NCBI GenBank assembly: GCA_021307315.1
Contig: JAJSPD010000105.1
Coordinates: forward strand, 55,311 to 119,310
Reading direction: 5' to 3'
Origin: Bisporella sp. PMI_857
Lineage: Eukaryota; Ascomycota; Leotiomycetes; Helotiales; Helotiaceae
DNA: 64,000 nucleotides
The notes beneath the pieces were generated by a model. That model was not told the DNA's origin. It was given only the letters and a program-made list of their open reading frames with translations, and did not search any database. A program made the translations under genes and the position numbers. Positions 54,278 through 64,000 of this stretch are shown piece after piece. The first letter of the stretch is position 1; every line of letters starts with the position of its first letter.

Positions 54278-55669
54278 ATGGTATCAAAAGGAAAGGAGAA
54301 AGCAGCTGGATCTGCTTTTACGACTCGTCGACCTATTACTCGGTCTTCTACAGAGAACCTGAGTCCTGACCTATCCCCAACCACTGGTACAATCCGCGTG
54401 CGCAGAGAACTAGAAGAGAGTCAACACTCGGAAGAGATCGAAGACGAGACGCTTCAGGAACGACAAAGAGACGATGACGTCGTCAGGGACACACAAGATA
54501 TACTGGCTCGCGAGTTATCTCGTGTAGCAGACCTTCAGAAGGAGATACGTCAGGCGGAGCAACGCAAAAAACAGAGACTAGAATCAAGCAGTACTGCCAG
54601 AGAACTTGAGAGAGTCAGGAAACAGCGAAGGATTTTGGAGGAGAAGCTACGTGGCCTGGGCGACCTCGAGGAGAGCCAAGAGTTGGCTGAAGAGGAAGCC
54701 AGGGCGAAACGGCGCCGGCACACCGGTGAAACGCTTCCGAGCAGAACAGAGTTTGAGACAGGAGGACCTGAGACAAGAAGGCCTGAGCGCCAGCCATTCT
54801 TTCAGCAACCAGTGCTGAAACCTAAGGATCTACCTGATTTCAAGGGGAAGACCCTATTAGAGGTGCAGTCTTTCGTGTCAGCCGCGGAACGCTGTTTCAG
54901 AGGAGATGGAGACTACTACTTCCCTAATGACACGCGGAAGATAGACCATTGTGTCGCCGCTTTCGATGTGATGACGGAACGGAGGTGGACCGGCTATGAG
55001 TCGGAGGTGGGAATCGGCAATACTACATGGGAAGAGTTTGTGGCTTTCCTCTATGATTTGCTTACGGATAAGGATAATCGGGAGCTAGACACAGCTAGCA
55101 AACTGGAGAACGCTAAGCAGCGAGAAAACCAGTCAGTAGAAGCTTTTGCAATACATCTGGAAACGCTCGAAAGGGAGCTAGGAATCGTGGACGACGCGCA
55201 CCGTCAACGTACGCTATTCGGGAAGCTTACGGATGATTTGAAAGCCCGTATCTTGCGCCATGGAGAGGTCCCTAGAAGCCGGAAGGCGCTGGTATCCTTA
55301 GCCCGAAGGATAGAGAGTGCGGAAAGAATCATCAGCAATTCCAGTAGCTCAACTAAAGGAGCCACGAGGAACCCACGGAGAGGCGCCGATGCTCCTGCGC
55401 CTGCAGCCGAGTCGGGGATGCCGGCTCAACGCCCTGCAGCGGGAAACACTCAGGGGGATTCGAAGGGCACTTTGAGTGAAGCGAATCGCACCCCTATCGG
55501 TACCGGCAAGGAGGGAAGACGTGGCACTATTCGATGCTATCGGTGCAGTGAAGAGGGTCATTTATCCTCTAAATGCCCCAATATAGAATGTTACAACTGC
55601 AAGAAGAAAGGGCACATTTCTACTAATTGCCCAGAGCCTAGGCAGGGAAACGGAGGAGCCCGTTCTTAA
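54278..55669 (+). CDS. Gypsy Gag polyprotein
   Basis: Structural protein that packages the element's RNA. The frame is open from 54188, but the ATG at 54278 (MVSKGKEKAAG) is a more typical start. An N-terminal charged coiled-coil region (ELSRVADLQKEIRQAEQRKK) is followed by the capsid-like retrotransposon Gag domain (YDLLTDKDNRELDTASKLEN, LERELGIVDDAHRQRTLFGK). At the C terminus are two CCHC zinc knuckles, CYRCSEEGHLSSKC and CYNCKKKGHISTNC. No lesion is seen (463 residues). The pol frame starts 48 bp after the gag stop and in a different frame. Confidence 0.93.
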   Translation: MVSKGKEKAAGSAFTTRRPITRSSTENLSPDLSPTTGTIRVRRELEESQHSEEIEDETLQERQRDDDVVRDTQDILARELSRVADLQKEIRQAEQRKKQRLESSSTARELERVRKQRRILEEKLRGLGDLEESQELAEEEARAKRRRHTGETLPSRTEFETGGPETRRPERQPFFQQPVLKPKDLPDFKGKTLLEVQSFVSAAERCFRGDGDYYFPNDTRKIDHCVAAFDVMTERRWTGYESEVGIGNTTWEEFVAFLYDLLTDKDNRELDTASKLENAKQRENQSVEAFAIHLETLERELGIVDDAHRQRTLFGKLTDDLKARILRHGEVPRSRKALVSLARRIESAERIISNSSSSTKGATRNPRRGADAPAPAAESGMPAQRPAAGNTQGDSKGTLSEANRTPIGTGKEGRRGTIRCYRCSEEGHLSSKCPNIECYNCKKKGHISTNCPEPRQGNGGARS

Positions 55670-55716
55670 TATCCTCTCTGCCAGGAAGGACGGGCGAAAA
55701 CGCAGAAAGAAGGCGG

Positions 55717-58700
55717 ATGGTTATTTCAGTACGTGTATCTAGTGCCGAAGGAGGAACGGAGGAGGTACAGGCGCTTATCGACAGCGGTGCGGAACAGAGC
55801 TGTGTGAGACAGTCTTTGGCTATGCGGCATAATTGGGAGTCGAAAGACGCCCAGTTCCAACTGGCTACAGTGGAAGGGAAAGAGGTTGTCACTTACGGGA
55901 TCAGCAATATCGGGCTTGTTGTCACTGATTCCGAAGGCACTACGAAACCCCACCGACACGACTTCGTGGCGTGCGACTTTGACATACCAGACGTTTCCCT
56001 CATATTAGGGTTTCCTTGGCTGCAGCAGATTGACCCAGTTATACGTTTCTCTACGGGAAGCTGGCGATACCCCCTCGAGGTATCCCAGATTAGGGTGCTC
56101 AGCGTCAAAAGCTTTCGCAAAGCTAGCAAAGGCCAGGTGATCTATTGCTTGGTCTTACGACGAGTAGAAGAAGGCCCAGTATTGCTCCCACTTGAGCACA
56201 CAAGCTACGCTGATATGTTCAATGACGCGGCCGCAGGCATTCTGCCTAAGCACCACCCGATGGAGCATCGAATCAACCTCGAGCCGGGGGCGGTACCCCC
56301 ATGGGGCCCCGTCTACCCGTTTTCAGAGAATGAATTGACAGTATTGAGGGAATACCTCGAATCTTCCTTAACAAAAGGATGGATCCGTCGATCTACTAGT
56401 CCTGCAGGAGCGCCGATCCTGTTCGTACCCAAGAAGGACGGTTCTCTCAGGCTATGCGTAGACTACAGAGGATTGAATAGAGTCACGATCAAGGATAGAA
56501 CGCCGTTGCCTCTGATCAGTGAGACATTGGATAGGCTCCGTCGCTCAAAGCGGTTCACAAAAATAGATCTCACCAACGCTTACCATAGAATACGCATCAG
56601 GGAAGGTGATGAGTGGAAAACGGCGTTTCGTACTCGATACGGCCACTTCGAGTACCTGGTTCTCCCTTTTGGGCTGTCGAACGCTCCAGCCACATTCCAA
56701 GCCTACATCAACCAAGCACTAGTTGGCCTCGTTGATGTAATTTGTGTAGTTTACCTTGACGACATACTTATATTCTCGGAAAGAATCGAAGACCACACGA
56801 AGGCGGTTCATGAGGTTTTCGAAAGACTACGGAAGTATGGGCTATACGCAAACCTTTCCAAGTGCCGTTTCAATACGGATACTGTTGAGTTCTTAGGCTT
56901 CATTGTAGGGCCTAAAGGCATAGAAATGGATCCCTCTCGCGTGGAAACTGTGAAGGAATGGCCTGTACCTACGTGCTATAGAGACATCCAAGTGTTTCTG
57001 GGGTTCACCAACTTCTACAGGCGATTTATCAGGGAATACGCCCGCATTTGCGTGCCGCTGACAGACCTTCTCAAGAAGATGAAAGAGCCTACGGCTCCCT
57101 TTCGAATGGGGCCCGAGGCGCTGGCGAGCTTTGAGGTCCTGAAATCAAGATTCCGGGAAACACCTTTGCTCAGACATTTTGATCCGCAACGTAGAATCAA
57201 GGTGGAAACAGATGGCTCCAAGTGGGCTATAGCCGGGATCCTCTCGCAGCTGTTCGGAGAAGGGAAGGAAGCTAGATGGCACCCTATCGCTTTCTACTCA
57301 AAAAAGCTTACTCCTGTTGAGTCTCGATATGACACTCATGACATAGAGTTGATGGCTATAGTTTACGCTTTCCGGCAATGGGGGCAATACCTTCGAGGCA
57401 GTGCCGACACCGTCACGGTTCGCACTGACCATAACAATCTGAAATATTTCATGACAAAAAGGAAGCTTACAGGCCGTCAGGCGAGATGGGCCGAAGGCTT
57501 AGGCGAGTTTGATTTTGTGATTGAGTTTAGACAGGCAAGACTAATCCCGCAGACGGACCTTCACGGAGGCCGGACTATAGGGAGTCCGACGCCGAATCGG
57601 GGTGACGGCGGAGAAGAGGCAGAAACGTCTCTCCCGACCTTGTATGACAAACTGCGTGTGGCAGGATTGTTTCACGCCCCTTAAGGACCACCTGGGAGGT
57701 GTGCTTCCAGGTGGCACGAGCTGGGCGCGCTCGTGTGAAGTCGCGTCCACCCCGGGGGGTAGGCGCCCTCGAACCGGTGAGATGCCGGGGCTACAGACAA
57801 ACATGACAAAGTCATGGGCCAGAGAGTACTGCGGCGTAATCCAAAGAGTTGGGTTTAAGCCTGCTGCTGGCATAGCTGGTTGCAAACAGCGCGTGCCACG
57901 GAAGGTAGCGATTATGTCGTTATCGACCGAAACGGTGTATGGTAGAGTGACGAAGCCGATTCGGGACGTTCTGACGGAACTGCAGAAAACTGATCCCTTC
58001 TCAGTCCGAAAGATCACCGAAGAGACTACGAAACGAAGCCGAACCGGGGGCCGGGGGCCATGGAGCATAGGCCACGAGGATGGCTTACTCCGTCATAAGG
58101 GAGCTGTATATGTCCCTGACGAGAGATCAATACGCACGGAAATCATTCACGTGCATCATGATGAGGAGCTTGCTGGCCATTTTGGCGTGCGTAAAACGCG
58201 TGAGCTGATTGGCCGAAAGTACTATTGGCCAGGCTTGAAAAATGATGTCAAAAAAACATGTCAAGACGTGCGCGGAATGCCAGAGAGGCAAACCGAGAAG
58301 GCACCGAACCTACGGCGAGTTGGCCCCGATCCTATCCCCTTGAAACCATGGAAGAGATAACTATGGATTTTATTACAGATTTACCGCCCAGCAGAAGGCA
58401 CAACCAAATATATGACTCCATACTAGTTATAGTTGACAGATACACCAAACTAGCACGCTATATAGCTGTACGGAAAAGTATTCAAGCTCATGAGCTTGCG
58501 GAACTGTTCATGAACCACATCTATAAGGATTTCGGATCCCCAAAAGGAATCACTACCGACAGAGGATCCGTCTTCACAAGCAAATTCTGGGGAGACTTCA
58601 TGTATTACCTTAAGGTTCGCCGCCGACTCTCTACCGCTTTCCATCCGCAAACGGACGGCCAGACAGAAAGACAGAATCAAACTCTGGAATTCTATTTGAG

Positions 58701-59397
58701 AACGTATTGCAATTACAGACAAGATGACTGGGTATCGAAACTGGCTTTAGCGGAATTCACATACAATAACTCTGTCCATTCAAGCACCGGTAGTACTCCG
58801 TTTAGACTACTTTACGGCTTCGATCCTGAGCTAGGCCTGAACGTCGGGGACGACGTTCCCGAAGGAAAGGTGCCGGCAGCTGAAGAAAGAATCAAGCTTT
58901 TAATGGAAAGAACGAAAAAGGCTTTCGAGTAACCTCCGAAAAGCCCACGAAAAGCACAAGAAGTACTACGACGCAAAACACAAGCCTACCCGTTTCTGCG
59001 TGAAAAGAAAGTAATGCTAGCTTCGAAGAATATTCACAACTTAGGCCTAGCCGCAAGCTTGCAGACAAATATTTAGAACTATTCGAAGTCGTGGAAATTA
59101 TAAAAGATCACGGGCAAGCGTACAAACTAGAGCTACCACTATCCTACAAAAACCACAATGTGTTTCATGTATTCTACTAGAGCCGTGGCATAAGCGTGAA
59201 GGAGCCGTTGAAGAACCGGCGCCGATCCTGGTACAGGGAAAAAAAGAGTACGAAGTAAAGGCCATCCAAGCCTACCGAACTACAAAGAAGAGAATAGAGT
59301 ATCTAGTACGCTAGAAAGAGTACTCCCCTGCGAAAGACTTATGAAAGCCTGCGGAAAACCTTCAACACGCTGGCGAAGTAGTGCAAAAGTATTACTA
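55717..59397 (+). pseudogene. Gypsy Pol polyprotein, decayed after RNase H
   Basis: The frame 55717-57684 carries aspartic protease (ALIDSGAEQSCVRQS), reverse transcriptase (KKDGSLRLCVDYRGLNRVTI; VVYLDDILIFSERI) and RNase H (VETDGSKWAIAGILSQ; FRTDHNNLKYFM-like). At about 57535-57600 the conserved NPADGPSRRPDY block lies in another frame, but the original frame resumes after it. The integrase zinc region (HVHHDEELAGHFGVRKTREL; CAECQRGKPRRH) and core (ITMDFITDLPPSRRHN; GITTDRGSVFTSKF; HPQTDGQTERQNQTLE) lie in three different frames. The C-terminal chromodomain (KEYEVKAIQAYRTTKKRIEY) is followed by TAG at 59312-59314 and TGA at 59342-59344, both at expected Trp positions. It is non-functional. 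Confidence 0.9.
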
Positions 59398-60605
59398 AAA
59401 AACTACGTTTGAAATAACAAAAAGGTCGAAAAAAAAGAAACGGAAAAAGCAAAGTAGTCAATTCATGCCCGTAAGCAAACGGCAAGAGCCGGAAGCGAAA
59501 CGATAGGTGCCCGAAAGCGAAGCTAAACGTCCAAAACACCACTCGCGCGACAAAGCACTTTTCACCACCCTCGCTACCAACTCATTCTTCTTTCTTCTTT
59601 TCTCTCTCTTTCCTCCCATCTCATTATCCTTTTTCTCCTCCTCCTCCTCGGAGGCGAAAGGATCATCCTTATTATCATCATTTTCATCCTTATCCTCATC
59701 GTCATCATCCCTTTTCCTTGCCGGCCTAGTCGATATTAGATCGATAAAGCCTCGGAAAAGTATCGAAAAGGGATCGAATACTTACCGCCACCCGCTGCAA
59801 TTTAACCAACTCCCGCAGAAAAGAATTGGTCTTCCTGGCTTCCGTAAAGAAGGCCAAAAAAACCGCCTCCACTCTTTTAGGGTGGGCCTGTTGGCGAAAC
59901 AAGGCTTCCGAACGGTTTTTGATCTCCGAAGAGACCCGGGCGATGGCCCACGGAAGTGCTTCTTGCGGTCGTCGGAGCCGGGACGCTCCCGAAAAAGACG
60001 CGACCAGCGAGCAAAGCGGCCACCACGGCGGCGAAGGGCAGCCGGCAGCTAACCGGGGTCAGATCGAAAAGGTATCGAAGCTACAAGATACTTACGGGGA
60101 GACATTTGGCCTTAAGGCCGCGGCAGCGAGAGCACTTATTGCTACTCTTTTGTCGAAAAGCAGCAGACTTCGGGCTTAGAACCCGCGATCTTCGCACAGC
60201 GAAGGCAGACGGAGGTGGCCGAAGCCGAGACGGAAGCGGAACGGCGGGCAGACATAGTAGTAGTAGTGGTGGTGGTGATGGTGATAGTGGTGGTGTTGCA
60301 AAGAAAAGAAAGCGTAGCTCAGCGGTGGGAAGCGCCTACTTATAAGCTGAGATTCGATTATTACTCACCTCTATTCATGACTGGAAGCTATTGTTGTTGT
60401 TACTTATTCATTTAGGGCGGGCATTGTTGATTGTTCCTATTGTACTCGGCTTCCTATTGTACTCAAGTTGCTCGCTCGCCACGAGCCCTCTCCGACTCAC
60501 CTTCGACTACCATACGAGCTGGCAACAATATCGAGCTACAATATCAGCACTGACGCTTACAATACCAGCATGAACGTCGGGACGACGTTCTAGAGAGGGG
60601 GGCAA
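59398..60605 (+). other. Non-coding 3' region of the Gypsy element
   Basis: About 1.2 kb between pol and the 3' LTR. It contains Ser-rich low-complexity frames (TCCTCCTCC and TCATCATC runs, 59635-59715) and a GTAGTAGTGGTGGTGGTGAT microsatellite (60258-60295). A frame at 59507-60052 has no known domain. The polypurine tract AGAGAGGGGGGCAA (60592-60605) primes plus-strand synthesis in such elements. Confidence 0.7.
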
Positions 60606-60809
60606 TGTCAGGCGCCAGGATGTCACGTGCTGAGGGGCAATGAAGGGGGCTCGGTAAAGGCACTGAGACTTGGCATGTATGGGCACGTAGGGGGCCGCCA
60701 GGGGTTCGGAGGGTATAAGTAGGGGACTCGAGACGTAGTAGAGAGGGTAGAGATTAGTCTTTGTTCAATATATGAGTTGATTCGTGCCACACTACTCCAG
60801 CACCTTACA
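60606..60809 (+). repeat. Gypsy 3' LTR
   Basis: 204 bp, same ends as the 5' LTR. The few differences include ATATATGAG against ATATGAG near the end. Confidence 0.93.
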
Positions 60810-60814
60810 ATAAA

Positions 60815-61515
60815 CAAGAACGTTATATGACTTTGACTATTTTGTTCGACTTTAAAAACGACTTCTTTCGCAGCTCTTTGGCTTTTTAACTCTGCAACAA
60901 AAGCTTCGGCTAGTGGCTTTTCTTTTCGCTTTTCACGGTCGATTTGCGCGTTAATATTATAAACATTTCGAAGTATAATTCGGAGTGAAGAATTTTGTAG
61001 TTGAAAAGCAATTACAGTTCGAGCTGGTTCGATTCTAGCTTTGCGATTAGATTATACGACTTCTAATTAAGAAGCACTTAGCTGGCGGTGAGCTGCAAAA
61101 GCGCTGAAAGCTTCAGCTGGAGGGTGATTATGAGTATTGTATTTCTCATCTTCACGGTGGCAGAGATCCCATGCGCCATCCGTACGCTCGCGACCTTGAT
61201 CGAAAAAAGGCATCCGATTTTTGCTGTATTTCGCTTTCTTTTACGATGCTGATTTTCGACTCCAGATCTGTACTCAGCTGTTTGCGCACAGCCTCTACGC
61301 TGACAATTGAGATATCGAAGTACGCGGCCTTTACGGCGATCAGCCTTTCCTATTACAAAAGTGTACAGAGCTGACTTTGCGTGAGCTTGCGCAAACGCGT
61401 AAACAGCTTCATACGAGTCGAATTCGCTTTCCGGAGGAAGTGATAAAGGTTGTACAGCGATGCTAGAAGCTTCAGCGCTGGGGCAATCTACTGTAGTAGA
61501 TGCAACCGAGGTCAT
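60815..61515 (-). pseudogene. Hop-like MULE transposase, N-terminal part
   Basis: From the ATG at 61515: PPESEFDSYEAVYAFAQAHA, then YTFVIGKADRRKGRVLRYLN with cysteines (CQRRGC), and RKRKRNTAKIGCLFSIKV. This is the WRKY/FAR1-like DNA-binding region of fungal Hop-type Mutator transposases. A one-base slip near 61170 leads to DGAWDLCHREDEKYNTHNHP. Two TAA/TAG stops occur near 61020-61070. The coding match continues to the border of the Gypsy 3' LTR at 60810 and stops there, so the catalytic part is missing. Confidence 0.82.
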
Positions 61516-61589
61516 ATTTTGATAATACAGTGCACAATAGAAGAGCGCCAGCGAGGTGGCGACAACGAGGTCCAAATGCTATCAAGCAG

Positions 61590-62095
61590 CAAATTTGGGT
61601 GCAGCCTCCAGCAATTTTTTCTGACCGCCTTCATTTCTACAAGGGGGGGGGCACGTGTATCATCCGCCTTCGCAATTCACCCAGAATCCTTAGACTCCTA
61701 AGATCAAAGCCCATGCCCTCAGCAACGACACTATTCCTTTGTCCTCGTTTTCTTATACTCGAACATGTTGATGGCCAAAACTGACCCAGCCGATATCAAA
61801 AACCTTTCCAAATAAGAAATGTACACGCTTGTACGCTTTTTTCGCCATACATATATTCAGCTTAGACGGCTTGAGTTCTTTTCGATCAGATGCTTGGCGC
61901 AAAGGCCGGATGGCTTAGAAGTCTGCAAAAAAAAAGTTACTATCGACCTTAATATGCAAACTAGACGGCCTGGCTCCCTACAGTATTCAAAGAAGGTATT
62001 ACGGCGCTAAAAAAAACTTTACTTTAGCTAACCAATATATTAAAATGCTGCTTAAAATTGCAGAAAACGTATTTGTCAAAAATCGTGTCCCTCTC
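61590..62095. other. Gene-free interval
   Basis: No gene recognised between the MULE start and the phosphotransferase relic; short frames only. Confidence 0.4.
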
Positions 62096-62660
62096 TCGCA
62101 GGGGAAAGGGAAGTTCACTTTTACTGTCTTCACATGTCCTGCCAATATGCCGAGCGCTTGGCTGATCATAGTCTCGACAGTGGCCCATTTGCCTTGGTCC
62201 ACGGAGATTTGGAGCTAATCCTGGATGGGGACATGAACATTGTTTCTGTTCTTGACTGGGAATGGAGTCGAGTGGTCCCTGCCAGTTCTTCAAACCACCC
62301 TTTGTGGCTTAGCAGTGCCGCGATAGATGATCTGTCCTACGGCTTCAGATATAAGCACTTCCTCAAGCTTTTCGATAAGTTCCTGGCTATCCTGCGGGCC
62401 TTGGAGCGGCGAAGATACAAGAACGAGCTTTTGGCAAATGAGTAGGGAAAATACAAGCAGAAAAGCGGGTTCATGGTTGCTAATGCTTTAGAAAAATCAT
62501 ACCGCTGTAGACTGGTTCGCAAATCAATTTATCAACATGAGGTTCTATGGCGGAAACGAGGATCTATCGGAGCGCATAAAGGCATTCGTGTAAGCTGACC
62601 TTGATCGCCGAGCATTAATTGAGAAGAAGGTCCTTGAAGGAGACTCTCTCACATCGCGGC
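62096..62660 (+). pseudogene. APH-type phosphotransferase relic, C-terminal part
   Basis: FALVHGDLELILDGDMNIVS followed by VLDWEWSRVVP matches the catalytic loop and DxD region of the fungal aminoglycoside-phosphotransferase-like family. The usual Asn-containing tripeptide after HGDLE is missing. The frame continues with DLSYGFRYKHFLKLFDKFLA to a TAG at 62443. After a frameshift come DWFANQFINMRFYGGNEDLS, ERIKAFV, a TAA, and DLDRRALIEKKVLEGDSL. The nucleotide-binding N terminus is absent. These proteins are kinase-like, with unknown substrates in fungi; this copy is dead. Confidence 0.72.
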
Positions 62661-62929
62661 TCAAGCAACCAACCAATCTACTGGCTGTTTACCAGATCGT
62701 GATGTTGTCACGGCAGCACCGAATGGCATGGGAAAACCACTTGCGCACGAGATTATTTTGCATGGCCGTGGCACATACCTAGCCCCTTTCGTACTCAACG
62801 TCTTCCATTCACTTTTGGAAGCATTCCTGTCATCGCCGGCTTCTCGTACCCAAGCTTGTGCTAGCTATGCTTGGCTTGTTTCAACAATTTTGCCAAACTT
62901 GTAATCGCTGTAGCTGTAACAGCCAGAGT

Positions 62930-63060
62930 CAGTTAGGGATGGTTTACAGCAGGCCACAATCGGTTTAAGGATAGTTTGCAGCTAAAAGTCGGTTAGGGGT
63001 GGTTTACAGCAAGCACAGGTCGGTTTATGTCGGCTACAGGCTCCCTTACAGAAGTGCCGA
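62930..63060 (+). repeat. Imperfect tandem repeats of a ~36-bp unit
   Basis: AGTCAGTTAGGGATGGTTTACAGCA, then a more divergent copy (CGGTTTAAGGATAGTTTGCAGC), then AGTCGGTTAGGGGTGGTTTACAGC and a final partial GTCGGTTTATGTCGGCTACAG. No coding content. Confidence 0.6.
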
Positions 63061-63567
63061 CTTCTAAAGCCCGGTGGATCCGTAGGTCAAGGATACAGCA
63101 CTGTTAAACATCGTTAGGGGAATATAAGGAACAGCTAGAGCTCTCTGGAGAAGGGCAAGCTTGAGTTTTTCCATGTTAGACTTACAAGCATACTTCTGAT
63201 ATCAATACATCACTTGTTGCAACTATATTGCTCGATACGTATTTTTACCTGTTATATTGCAATCCCTCCTGCTGCCCTCTATCTGTTACAGTAGCTCTTG
63301 GCAAAGCTTGATGACACGGACGTGGCGAATAAACCAGACAGACAAAAGCTTCTAGAGTTTTCTTCCTTGAAGTATCTGAAAATACTAGGAGCTTGTATTT
63401 ATTATTTATTCTAATAGAGCTAATTTTTTCCTGCATAGTATGATAAACATCACGCCCCCTGAACCCTCTCTATCAAAGTCATAAGATATTATAGTACACA
63501 ATTATGCCAAGTTGTTAATCATTGAGTTTAAGCTTATACGATCGATATCGAAGATTAAACTCGGCAT
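63061..63567. other. Gene-free interval
   Basis: No gene or repeat recognised downstream of the WD40 relic. Confidence 0.4.
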
Positions 63568-64000
63568 TCATAAACCCGATAGCCACTTGGTCGCTCTTAC
63601 ATCATGGCAATGTGGCACGAAATCTAATGGTAGAAGAAACGCAGACACTGCTTTAATAGCAAATCCACTGGTTGCTAACCCGGAGATTTTCTGACCACTC
63701 AAAATCAGGGCTTTGTCTACTACAGTACTTTCGATCTTAACAAGACCGAAATTTGTTGCGAGATGTCGGCCATCTGCAGAGAATTTCAAGGAATCACTGT
63801 TTCTAAAGTCATAATTCCTGACTGCACGGAACTTAAGACGACTACTAAGTCTTCTACCAAGCAATATCGAGACTTTAAAGGCATTGGCAACGTCCACAAC
63901 CTAATCGTCTTGTTGTCAGACCCCAACGCGATATGCTTGCGCGTCTGGCGAGAATGCACAGCTAAAACCCCGTCTGAGTGGCCTGCGAGCGTCTTTTGAA
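63568..64000 (-). pseudogene. C-terminal end of a WD40-repeat protein (NACHT-WD40 type?), runs off the window
   Basis: Entering from the right edge on the minus strand: QKTLAGHSDGVLAV, a damaged SPDG turn, then KHIALGSDNKTIRLW, a typical high-identity fungal WD40 blade. After frame changes come DSLKFSADGRHLATNFGLVK and the closing ATSGFAIKAVSAFLLPLDFV with stop at 63568. This closing segment is the usual tail after the last blade in fungal NACHT-WD40 (NLR-like) proteins. At least two frameshifts within 430 bp indicate a pseudogene. The NACHT part, if any, lies outside the window. Confidence 0.7.

Larger units (their letters stand above)
54012..60809 (+). mobile_element. Ty3/Gypsy chromodomain retrotransposon, 6.8 kb
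   Basis: Two LTRs (54012-54213 and 60606-60809) enclose gag and a pol with protease, reverse transcriptase, RNase H, integrase and a C-terminal chromodomain, the order that defines chromoviruses. A purine-rich AGAGAGGGGGGCAA tract precedes the 3' LTR. The 5-bp flanks differ (AATTC on the left, ATAAA on the right), so no target duplication is present. gag is intact and pol is decayed. Confidence 0.95.

Noticed and set aside
59507..60052. A 181-codon frame at the 3' side of the Gypsy element, considered as an envelope-like gene
   Set aside because: It is driven by TCC/TCA low-complexity repeats and has no signal peptide, fusion-like or membrane-anchor pattern.
62930..63060. Repeats with similar spacing, considered as a CRISPR-like array
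   Set aside because: The units are imperfect, few and without regular spacers, and the genome is eukaryotic.

Overview
This window is nuclear DNA from a filamentous ascomycete. Genes are split by short spliceosomal introns (about 45-85 nt), regulators carry fungal Zn(II)2Cys6 fingers, and the transposons are fungal types (Fot1/pogo, Tc1/mariner, hAT, Hop-like MULE, a chromodomain Ty3/Gypsy element). The kinase-like relic at 41.0-41.6 kb and the transposon mix feel most like Eurotiales (Penicillium/Aspergillus), but that is an impression from memory, not a proof. The gene density, nested transposons and broken genes point to an accessory or subtelomere-like region.

Layout. 0.2-8.6 kb: remains of a small metabolic gene cluster: a ruined Zn2Cys6 regulator, an 11-exon LaeA-like methyltransferase with a single frameshift at a C7 run, a divergently transcribed FAD monooxygenase broken by an 11-bp tandem duplication, the first ~50 codons of an alpha/beta hydrolase, and an intact secreted GMC oxidoreductase. 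A diverged ~130-bp direct repeat lies on each side of this block (~0.24 kb and ~9.56 kb). 9-24.7 kb: gene-poor DNA with repeats and MITEs, two regulatory genes (an AflR-like regulator at 15.1 kb and a longer Zn2Cys6/fungal_trans factor at 22.3-24.7 kb), a foldback element with 18-bp repeats, and a pogo/Tigger-like element that is complete except for one amber codon. 24.8-31 kb: nested Tc1 and pogo remnants next to a complete 2.9-kb hAT element. 31.4-32.7 kb: a broken 2EXR-type gene. 33.5-38.1 kb: three intact multi-exon genes that I do not recognise, the first two divergent. 38.8-47.7 kb: two solo LTRs with 5-bp target duplications, a hAT tail, a kinase-like relic, a Fot1-like element, an intact Tc1 element, a nonsense-mutated Tc1 element and two MITE families. 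47.9-53.0 kb: an intact divergent gene pair, one protein with a C-terminal membrane anchor, the other 1161 residues long with a trypsin-like His/Asp/Ser triad. 54.0-60.8 kb: a chromodomain Gypsy retrotransposon with 202/204-bp LTRs and a decayed pol. 60.8-64 kb: fragments of a MULE transposase, an APH-type phosphotransferase and a WD40-repeat protein running off the end.

Interpretation. Many transposase and host-like genes are broken by one or two lesions, several at tryptophan codons (TGG to TAG/TGA), as expected from G:C to A:T mutation such as RIP. Against that background the intact multi-exon genes at 33.5-38.1 kb and 47.9-53.0 kb stand out as probably selected or recently arrived. The protease-like/membrane-protein pair is my best candidate for an undescribed system, perhaps in recognition or defence; that role is inference only. 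All exon borders below were read by eye and checked for phase; none is experimentally supported.
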